Source: Rhodamnia argentea
Lineage: Eukaryota > Streptophyta > Magnoliopsida > Myrtales > Myrtaceae
Assembly (NCBI RefSeq): GCF_020921035.1
Contig: NC_063156.1
Span: 20,570,283-20,634,282 of the forward strand
Length of the DNA: 64,000 nt
Reading direction: 5' to 3'
Below are positions 55,228-64,000 of the stretch, piece by piece. The stretch's first letter is position 1, and each line of letters begins with the position of its first letter. Both the position numbers and the translations under genes were made by a program. The notes under the pieces are model-generated. The model did no database searches, was not told the DNA's origin, and saw only the letters and a list, made by a program, of their open reading frames with translations.

Positions 55228-56320
55228 ATGGTGAACACAAACCCGCTTGCTTCGATGCTTGACAAGAATTGTTTGACTGGACCCAATTTCACCGATTGGG
55301 TGAGGAATTTGAGAATTGTTCTCAATTCAGAAAAAATCGGTTATGTGCTTGATGAAAAAATGCCAACCTCTTTTCCCGAGGGTGGACCCAAGAGGAACGT
55401 ATCATTTATGATAAGTGGCATGATGATGACTTAAAAGTTAGGTCATATATGCTTACTTCAATGAATAATGAATTTCGGAAGAAGTATGAAGCAATGGAAG
55501 ATGTTAGATCGATCATATTGCACCTGAAGGAATTATTTGATGAGAATGGTCGAACCTCTAGATATAAGATATCTAAGGCATTGTACTGCATGAGGATGGC
55601 TGAGGGATCATCAATTAATGATCATGTTTTGAAAATGATCTCGCACATAGAAGAGTTGGCTAGGCCGAATTTGGTTATGGACAATGACTTAGTTGTGAAT
55701 TTGATCTTTCAATCTTTACTCGATTCTTTCTCTGGTTTTGTCCAAAACTTCCACATGCATAAGATGGAGAAAACTCTTGCTGAGTTATATAGTATGCTTG
55801 TAGTTTATGAGAAGGAAATGCACAATATAAGGCCAAATATAGTGGCTATGGCTAATGCTTCTTCTTCAAAGTGTAAGACTATTTTGAAGAAAAGGAAATG
55901 GAAAAAGCCTGTGAAAGCTGCTGTGCAACTAAAGCCCAAGGTTAAAAAAGAGACATGTCATTACTGTGGTGTCATGGGCCTTGGAGGAGAAACTACAAGA
56001 AGTACCTCGCGAGCTTGAAGGTCAAGCCTAATAACCAACCTTGCGAAAGTATGGTATCTATGATTATTGAAACTAATCTTATGGTTAGTGCTGAATCCAA
56101 CTTATGGATTCTGGATTCTGTTGCAACCTCACATATTTATATGTCTTTGCAAAATATGGAAATAAGCAGGATGCTAGGGCGAAATGAGATTGTTCTAATA
56201 TTTGCAAATGGGGCAAGAGTTGCTGCATTAGCTATAGGGACTTTTCGTTTATGTTTGCCTTATGGACATATTTTGATGTTAAAAAATTGTTTTTTTATTA
56301 TGATCCTGATAATTGTTTGA
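55228..56320 (+). pseudogene. Broken gag-protease of copia element 2
   Basis: Reading MVNTNPLASMLDKNCLTGPNFTDWVRNLRIVLNSEKIGYVLDEK is a typical Gag start. A frameshift near 55400 moves to DLKVRSYMLTSMNNEF ... LKELFDENGRTSRYKISKALY ... HIEELARPN (55449-55990). The zinc-knuckle start CHYCGVMG is broken by another frameshift near 55975. The protease region then reads WILDSVATSHIY, where the catalytic motif DSG has become DSV. The coding match ends near 56320. No integrase or RT follows in order, so the element is truncated. Confidence 0.85.
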
Positions 56321-58900
56321 ATTTCCAACTGTGAAGTTCAAAAAACATTTTTAAAGATTCTCACTCTTTTGAGAGGATTGCATAATTAACATTGCTACAT
56401 ACAATAGCTAAAGTGGTTTTGCGACAATAATACCCTATAGTCTTGGAGTTTGGTCTGACTAATGTTTAAATTTGAAAATTTTCTGTTGGGAGTTAAGTTG
56501 TATTTGTTGGAGGTAACGTTATCATCTAGAGGAACTGAATATATGTTTATAAAAACTTGTTTGAAAATATTGAGAAATTGAAACAGATAAGCTCATAGCT
56601 TAGTTTAGAGGATGATTGCTAATAAGATTTGAGGTGTCCTCGGATTTAACGGCGTGCACAATTCAACTATCACAAATTAATAACAAAGAGTTTAAGGGAT
56701 AAATAATTAGCACAAAGAGTTTATAGTGATTCAGCTTAGTTCAAGCGTATGACCACTTCTTCATGTTGGTAGCCAATCGTTTGGATTCCACTAGTGAGTA
56801 GCTCAAAGGTTGCAACGCTTGTGATGATTCTCAAGTCACTAGACTTCCCGTCTAAAACTCTCTCACTTGAATGAACCTCTAAACATTATAGTATTTGGAT
56901 GAAAAGTATATGAAAGATGTAAATCTCTTTTGATCTTGAAATTTAATATTCTACTCTCTCCCGTGTTCGCTTTTCAGCCTTGAGGTTTTCTTTTATACTC
57001 ATTTATATCCAACTTCCCATTGCAAGATCTCCAAAGGACCACTCTCCAAACTTCCCATTTGGATGAGATTGTATACAAAAGATTTCATAGCCGTTGAGAT
57101 TAAACAAAGAAAGAACTTGAGTTAGATCAAATCGCCCATACAATTGTGATCTTGAATTTTCATAGATAGTTATTCATAGGTGAGTCATCCTCATCTCTCT
57201 TAATCCATATCCTTGATCGTGCTTGATTGATCTTCATGATCGATAATCTTCAATAACAAATTTAGCTTGATTTGCTAGTCATCGTGATTATATAATATAT
57301 AAATTAAATCATCTCGAAGATATCTCAAAATAATCTAGCTACTGCATATGAATTACTCCCTCGGAATTTGAGCTGCGTAACAATGTTTGAGCTTTTCAAA
57401 CGTCTTAGTCTTTTCTTCCAGGTTTAATCATATGTAACTTATTCCATACACATTTGGACAATTTGCAAAATAGTATTTCACCGCAATAACTCAAATATTA
57501 GAGGATATAGATTGTTTTAGCAATTTCAAAATCAATTAGGGATTTTTTCCAATAGTATTCGAATGAACCATCTTATTCTAAGAAATGTTTGCATAGCCAT
57601 AACTTAGGTTGCACTTTGTTTACCAATGAAAGAAGGTACAATACAGCTTCTTGTTAGTCCTTATTATCTCTTGGTGACGCAGTGAACGATTTTATGAGCC
57701 GCAAGGCAATTCATAAGGCCCTTTTCAAGTCCACGACACTCATTGGAGCAAGTGTTCTTCAAGTTTACCTCCTCCATCGTCTATTTGAAAGGAAGCCTAT
57801 GATGTCAAGAATTTAGTTCTCATTTTGTCATACAAGTAGTTCAATTCGCCAGATACTTATGCTTCTTCAGCATAAGAACGCGCATCTTCCCACTATTTAC
57901 CGGCGATACTCATTGGAGCAATCGCTAATTGTACGTTGAATTGAATCTTCCTATGTAGAGATGTCCATTCATTACCGAGTGTATTTTGCAAGTTTGTTGT
58001 ATGTGGTCTAAATTATATTGTTTTGCAGGGTCCCTTGACTCCAATTACCTAGACCTTCATCTAAGAAACTTGCTTCTACCCTTCGCTGCCTTTCTTTGAA
58101 GAAAATTGAAAAGCTTGATGAAGAAATGGAGAAGCTGCAATAGTCGGAGAGTAGTCCTTATTATGATGGTAGTAACTAATCATAGCCTCCAACATATGAC
58201 GACGTTCAGCTATTGTTTGCCCTCATAGATGCCAAAATAAGTTCCATGGTTCTTAAGATGGAGAGGGTCATCAAGGGTCAATTGTTATGGTGTGAAGAAA
58301 AGATAAAGAAACTAGATTTGTCTGATTGGAAGTTGCAAAAGGATCCCTGTCCTATTCTTTTTCATTGATGAATGTCATTGCAGAGATTGTTTAGGTGATT
58401 AGACTTAGTGTAGAGACAAAAATACTCGAAAAGTCTTCCTTATTTTAATGGGCAAGATAGCAGCTGTCTAAGATTTATGTTTGTGGAGTATGATCAATCA
58501 ATGCAAGTGTCCCGATGGCTATTACTTGGAATTTTAAGGGAGTTCTAGCAAAATGAGGGAGAGACACAATGTCCCAACAAGTTGACCTTTCATGTGTAGT
58601 GACGAGGAACTTGTTCAATGAAATGCATGTTAATCTTGCTACACATTTCTTAGATCCGTATTTTGAGCCGTTTCCTATAGATGATATGTTCAGTTAGAAA
58701 AAATCAATATTGCTTCTTGAAATTAATCATACCCCACCGTTCACCAAGTCCAAGTCTACCCATCAAAAAAAGAAAGATATAGGAAACGGTATATTGAGAG
58801 CTTTCCATTGCAATTATTGTAATTAATTGGCAGTATGTTATCTTGCACACAACTCAAATAATGAAAACCAAAAGTAAGCGAAGACATTGATTATGCACAG
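56321..58900. other. Repeat-derived DNA, not identified
   Basis: No confident gene. Between 58070 and 58360 a plus-strand reading includes KKIEKLDEEMEKLQ and PPTYDDVQLLFALIDAKISSM, separated by stops. It resembles a coiled-coil segment of a decayed gag-like protein, but I cannot name it. The stretch 56640-57300 has LTR-like composition. Confidence 0.4.
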
Positions 58901-58925
58901 AAAATGGAAGCATAAGTCCGGATAC

Positions 58926-59215
58926 CTTCAGAACTTCAAAGGGACACACAAGAGTGCTAGCAATGCCAGCAATTGCACCAGCAATAGCACCAGCAACTGG
59001 AGAGATCTAAGAGACAGTCAACGATTCAGACTACCTAATTGCACCTTGGGATCCTCATTCTACTTCATCGCTCTTGTGCAGATGTCATTGCTCGTTTGAC
59101 ACACTCAAATGCTCCAAGCTCAATTGCCTAAGTAGGAACAATGCAAAGCATATTGAATTTGTATTGCCAACCTAAAGTCCCAACCAATTTGGTATAATAG
59201 AGGCAGCACCAAGCA
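58926..59215 (-). pseudogene. Fragment of a BTL-type mitochondrial carrier gene
   Basis: Read on minus from about 59195: GWQYKFNMLCIVPT, an in-frame TAG, then AIELGAFECVKRAMTSAQER, a TGA, and later SPVAGAIAGAIAGIASTLVCPFEVLK. Plant mitochondrial adenine-nucleotide carriers of the BT1-like (BTL) group have IIPTQAIELG...FECVKRAM and a PxE-x-L-K carrier signature here. The expected HPLEVLK has become PFEVLK. The match ends at AAG|GTATCC, a plausible splice donor (58926|58925), so this may derive from genomic DNA rather than mRNA. Two stops and loss of the rest of the protein show it is inactive. Confidence 0.7.
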
Positions 59216-60306
59216 CTTGCTTTCACTCCAAATAAGAAAAACTGCAATGACAAAAACATACATCTATCAAACAAATTATACCTAAATCATGCCAATTATT
59301 AACTCAATTAGCAGCATAAAAACTAAAAACGATCCCAATTCAAACATAAAATACATACACCCACACAACCGAACATCTTCACCAATAAAAACCATACTGC
59401 CGAAAGAAATTAGGGAGTTTATAGACATTCATGGCATGTAAATATCGGATTCTAGGCACTAACTAATAAAGAAGGCAGCTCTCCAATAGACAAAAGCAGC
59501 ATATAAGAATATGCGTTACTTCAAATCTAGTAAGGCACGAAACACTTGTGCCGATGATTGATATATCACAACACACATGAGTTTTTCATATTGACGTCAA
59601 AAACAAGATACCCCCATTTTGTAAATTTGGAAGTCAACTAAAATCGGCGGTGGAAATTGTTCACCTAAAAAGAAAGTTTTACATACATCCTTACCTTTTG
59701 GATGCAAGCACACTCTAGAGGGTACAATGACTTTGTGTTCACTAGTTAGAATAATGGTCTTTACAAAACTCTCACCATCTTCAATCGAGGTGCGAACTAA
59801 TACTGCTTTTGCATCCCATTGTTAGTAATGAAAGCCTATATGATGCACGCAGACTTAGTCCACTATCCAACACTGTTCCGATATGATTAAAGCATAGCAA
59901 TAAAAGGTATCGAAAATAAAAACCTAAGCTTCCATAGGCTAGAGGAATTTACCAGGAAGGGAGGGGGACATGGATAGCGAGAGCGAGAGCGAGGGCGAGG
60001 GCAAGAGTGAGGGATGGAGAAGGAGATATGAATGACGATTTAGCGCCAGCCATTTAGCATTCGTCGAACGAGAGCTCTATCTTCTAGTTTGTGACTCGTG
60101 AGTCAATTTGGGAATGAGAGGTGAGATGGGAGGGACAGCAAAGCTAGGGCTGCTCGGTCATGAATCGAGAGGGATGGAGATGGAGAAAGAGAGATGGACG
60201 GTAATTTGGCGACGACCAAGGTAACGGCAGAGACGGAGGCGACGGTGTGTTTCGTCGAACTAGAAGAGTAGAGCTCGGTAGAGGGCGGAACCATCTCTTG
60301 AATCGA

Positions 60307-60339
<33 letters not shown>

Positions 60340-60734
60340 TTCATGCAAGAAGACAGGGGAAGGAGGGAGAGACCATGAGTGGAGAGAGAGAGAGACGGGG
60401 GAGCATGAGATGAATTTGAAATTTCCTCTAGTAGACGAGCCCAAAGATACCATGTGTCGAAAGATGAATGGGTTTGGACCACATCAGCTTTGTTTAGTGT
60501 TTATGCAATATTTTCTCATAGGAAGATGACCTAATCTACCTTGCATGCCCACTTCTATTCCATCATCCATCCCTAATTATCTTCGACTTATTTTACCACC
60601 CAAAAGGAAAATTAGCTCATGTCAATATCCCTAAATCATCCCCGATGAATTAGGGGTGATTTAGGAGAAATCTAATTAAAGCAGCTTGCTCTTAACATTG
60701 TAATTTTTGTAATCTTCTTTTCCCCGTTATTGAT
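59216..60734. other. Intergenic DNA with GA-rich simple sequence
   Basis: At 59695-59803 (minus) a 36-codon open segment reads LVRTSIEDGESFVKTIILTS and ends at AAAAG|GTAAGG, a good donor, so it could be a stray exon (see findings). Between 59960 and 60400 there are GA/CT-rich runs (for example 60306-60340). The overlapping frames there are simple-sequence artefacts. Confidence 0.4.
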
Positions 60735-61221
60735 GAGTGTTAAGGATGACAACACATGCTCTTGAATTAGTTCATTAATATTGATATCACATGTAGTTAA
60801 TATTGTAACACACTAATTCAAAATTCAAACTATTCTTGAATTAGTCTATTAATGTAGATATCTCATGTAGCACAAACTCTATAAAAACATATGCTATCCT
60901 AGAGTTAAAGAATAAGCGAAACCCATATTCACACTTAAGGTCTAATTCTTGCGTTTCGATTATCCTTTAACTCTAGGATAACATATGTATTTATAGAGTT
61001 TATGCTACATAAGAATGGACTAATTCAAAATAACTTGAATTTTGAATTAGTACGTGCTATTTTGAATTAGTCCGTTATAATATTTACTACATGAGATATC
61101 TATCTACATTAATGGACCGATTCAAGAATAGTTTGAATTTTGAATTATTCTGTTACAATATTAACTACATGAGATATCAATATTAATGGACTAATTCAAG
61201 AGCATGTGTTGTCATCCTTAA
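60735..61221. repeat. Large imperfect palindrome made of two facing LTR-like copies
   Basis: The left end reads TGTTAAGGATGACAACACATG on plus. The right end is its inverse, CATGTGTTGTCATCCTTAA. Many phrases pair in order (gaattagt.cattaatattgatatc; tcctagagttaaag.ataa.cgaaac), with the centre near 60945. The right arm is longer by about 90 bp. The right arm is the expected 3' LTR position for the minus-strand copia remnant, because a purine tract (cttgcgggggtctc) precedes it on minus. Confidence 0.75.
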
Positions 61222-64000
61222 GAGACCCCCGCAAGTTTAAGTTGGTCTTCTAGGCGATCTTCAGCTTGGATTTGAGTAGATCATGGTGACACCGTGTAAG
61301 AGTCTTGGTGAATATATCCGCTATTTGGTCACGTACGGATATAAAGCGAACCTCAAGTTTGTGTTGTGACACTAAATGGTGGACAAAGTGAAAGTCTATC
61401 TCGATATGCTTTGTTCTGGCATAAAAAAGTGGATCCATTGAAAGATACATTGCCCCTAGGTTGTCGCACCAAAGGATAGGGGGTTTTGATTGAGAGATGC
61501 CCAATTCTTGTAATAGTGACTGTAGCCATTCCACTTCTATCGTGGCGTTTGCCAATGTTCGATACTCAGATTCGGTTGAGGAACGTGCAATGGTATGTTG
61601 CTTCTTACCCGACTAAGAAACTAGATTTTGGCTCATATAAATTGCATAACCTCCCGTTGATCATCTGTCAATGGGGCAACCTACCTAGTCCACATCATTG
61701 TATGCATGGAGTTTTGTGGTGGATTGGGTATTGATGAGCGATCCATGTGAAACAGTTCCCTTAAGTAGCATAGGGTGCATTTCACCGTACTCCAATAGTC
61801 TTCTATTGGTTCTTTCAAGAACTGATAGATTTTATTTACCACATAAGAGATATCTGGTCGAGTGAGGGTGGTTTATTGAAGAGCTCCTATAGTGCTCACA
61901 TACGAATTGGCATCTTCAAGTGGCTTACCTTGATTGATTAAATCGGTATTTGTAGCCATGGGCGTATGAACCAGTTTAACACCATCCATTCCGGTTCTAT
62001 GGAGAAGATTTGTAACATACTTCTATTGTGACAAGAGGAGCCTAGATGGATGTTTGAGCGTCTCAAATTCCTGGGAAATAATTAAGTTCACCTAAGTCCT
62101 ATATGAAAAACTCCTTGTTTAAGCATTTGATAGTATCTTGAATAAATATTGGGGTTGGATCCTATGATAACAATGTCGTCAACATAGATGAGCATGTAAA
62201 CAGAGAAATTGGACCAATGAAGTATAAAGAGGGAAGTATTGATTTTTGATCCAATAAATCACAGTGATTCTAAAAAGATGCTCAACCGGTGAAACCAAGC
62301 CCGTAATGCTTGTTTCAATTTGTATAAAGGATTTTTGTAGTTTGCATATGTGGTTTGGCTTTTTCTTTATCAATGAAGCCCCGAGGTTGGGCCATGTAGA
62401 CTTCTTTAGTCAAGTTACCATTTAAAAAAGCGTTGCTAACATCCAACTGCGGGAGTTTCTAGTTCTTTGTTACAGCTAATGAAGTAACTGTATGGACGGT
62501 GGTTGCTTTAACAACAAGACTAAACATTTCAACATAGTCGCTACCTTCTTGCTGATTGTAGTCCCTAGCTACTAGGCGGGCTTTATATTGGTATATCGAA
62601 TCCTTTGCACATGTCTTGACTTGGTAAACCCATTTAAATCCCATGACATTTTCTTTGGGATTCGATGGAACCAAAACCCATGTTCCATTACGCAAAAAAG
62701 CATTAAACTCTTGGAGCATCGCCTCTCTCCATTTTTTTTTATGCTTATTAGCTTCGGTGAAGCACCGTAGCTCTTCTTAAATCTTATTTCTGTTAAGTTC
62801 ACATCTTAGGCTTTGGTTTTTGATGTAGCTGCATGGGATGAGTTCTTGGTACTTGATCAACTGGTTGTGGAGGCTTTACAATAGCTTATTGTGGGGAGGC
62901 ATCTCAAAGAATCTCATTAGAACTTATACTAGCATTAGACAGATTAGAAATGAACGTCTTAGATGTTAAAGCAGTATTAGTACTTAATAATGTCGGTGGT
63001 GGTTCTTCAAAGGTGGGTGGGGATGTGTTAGAATGTGGGGTAGAAGATAGGATATTACCATTAACACCATGGTTTGAATGTCAGAACATACAGACCGTGG
63101 ATCATCGCCTAAGGATGTGAAAGTGAGGGTATTTGAGAAGAGTGTAAACCAAGTGTGGCAAATGGAAAAATATCTTCAATGAAATGAGCATGTCTTACAA
63201 TATACATGCATTTAGTTTTGTAATCTAAATAGCGGTAAACAATATGCAATAGACTATATCCTAAGAACACAAATTGAGTAGAACGAAGTGAAAACTTATG
63301 CAAATTGTATGGCCTTAATAAAGGAAAAACGACACAACCAAATATTTTCAAAAACTTGTAATCCAATTGTTATGGAAAAGTGTTTGAAAAGGTAAGATAT
63401 TGTTTAAAAGTGGTGCGGGTAATATTTTAATAAAGTAAATGGTGGTTTCAAAAGCGTAATACCAATACTTAAGGGGAAGAGATGCGTTGACCAATAATGT
63501 AAGGCCGGCATCAACAATTTGGGGAATTTTTGGCTCAGCTACTTCGTTCTGCTTATAAGTATGTGGACATGCTACATGATGGAGAATTCCATTATTTGAA
63601 AAAATTTTACTCAGGATTATAATTTCCCCACCCCAATTAGACCGCATAGCTTTAATGGATTTTTCAAATTGTTTATCAGCCATGGTTCTGAAATTTTCAA
63701 AAATGGAAGGGACCATGGATCGATTTTGGATAAGATAGTACTAGATATATTTGGAAAAATCATTAACAAATAACACAATTACTTATAACTGGAAACAATA
63801 TTAATTAGAGCAGGTTCCCATACATCGGTAAAAATTAAATCGAGATGTGCTTTGCTAATGCTATGAGTTGGGGGTAAGGGTGTTTTAGGGGTTTTACCTA
63901 ACAAACAAGAAGGACATTTATTGAAATCAAATGTAAAACATGGCAAATTGTTTGAATGAATCGACAAGCGAACTTTGTTTTGTTGGGGATGACCCATTCG
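61222..64000 (-). pseudogene. Decayed copia element 3 polyprotein, minus strand, runs off the window
   Basis: From right to left I read GAG-pre-integrase (NKCPSCLLGKTPKTPLP, 63997-63800) and the integrase start LIFTDVWEP. Then comes the integrase core (KAMRSNWGGE, where Asp of SDWGGE has become Asn, and HTYKQNEVAEPK; 63716-63350), followed by FLKIFGCVVFPLLRPYN (63366-63109). RT follows (VMGFKWVYQVKTCAKDSIYQYKARLVARDYNQQEGSDY, 62719-62460; YVDDIVIIG near 62190), and RNase H ([17 protein letters not shown] ... [17 protein letters not shown], 61555-61250). Several stops and frameshifts separate the segments, so it is inactive. The 5' part lies beyond 64000. Confidence 0.9.

Noticed and set aside
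60103-60482. Ser/Leu-rich frames of 112-116 codons
   Set aside because: Encoded by GA/CT simple sequence; no credible protein.
1-64000. CRISPR arrays, operons, ribosome-binding sites and bacterial-type mobile elements
   Set aside because: The window is plant nuclear DNA with spliced genes; no regularly spaced short repeats were seen.

Overview
The window is nuclear DNA of a flowering plant. It has multi-exon genes with GT-AG introns, plastid-targeted proteins, plant-specific families (PAR1, L-type lectin, FLN1, PTAC13), Ty1/copia and Ty3 retrotransposons, and many MITE-like elements in AT-rich intergenic DNA. Gene content suits a woody core eudicot. The GC-rich islands inside foldback repeats remind me of Myrtaceae such as Eucalyptus or Syzygium, but that is only an impression.

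Layout: 1-3.8 kb is repeat-rich intergenic DNA with an LTR-like promoter and an unrecognised gene relic. 3.96-11.16 kb (minus) is a nine-exon neutral ceramidase whose reading frame closes across every junction. 11.2-17.6 kb holds repeats, a foldback with a GC-rich core, a small hAT-type MITE and a gene fragment. 17.6-19.8 kb (minus) is the two-exon plastid fructokinase-like gene FLN1. 20.2-25.3 kb is a near-complete copia element with matched LTRs and a 5-bp target duplication. 25.3-28.8 kb is intergenic DNA with several MITEs. 28.8-30.35 kb (plus) is a probable non-coding snoRNA host gene with a site II/telo-box promoter and two box C/D snoRNAs. 31.2-32.2 kb (minus) is an intronless membrane L-type lectin gene without a kinase. 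33.8-34.1 kb holds a SINE with an 18-bp target duplication. 37.9-40.55 kb (minus) is the four-exon NusG-like plastid gene PTAC13, with a predicted GC-AG intron. 40.8-45.8 kb is decayed LTR-retrotransposon DNA, including a Ty3 deletion derivative. 50.2-51.2 kb (plus) is a three-exon PAR1 gene. 51.85-64 kb is mostly two decayed copia elements, plus a broken mitochondrial-carrier gene fragment and an LTR palindrome.

The five intact protein genes are unrelated neighbours rather than an operon. Two of them (FLN1 and PTAC13) belong to the plastid transcription machinery, which may be chance. The strongest non-obvious signal is the snoRNA locus at 28.8-30.35 kb. I see no wholly new protein system.
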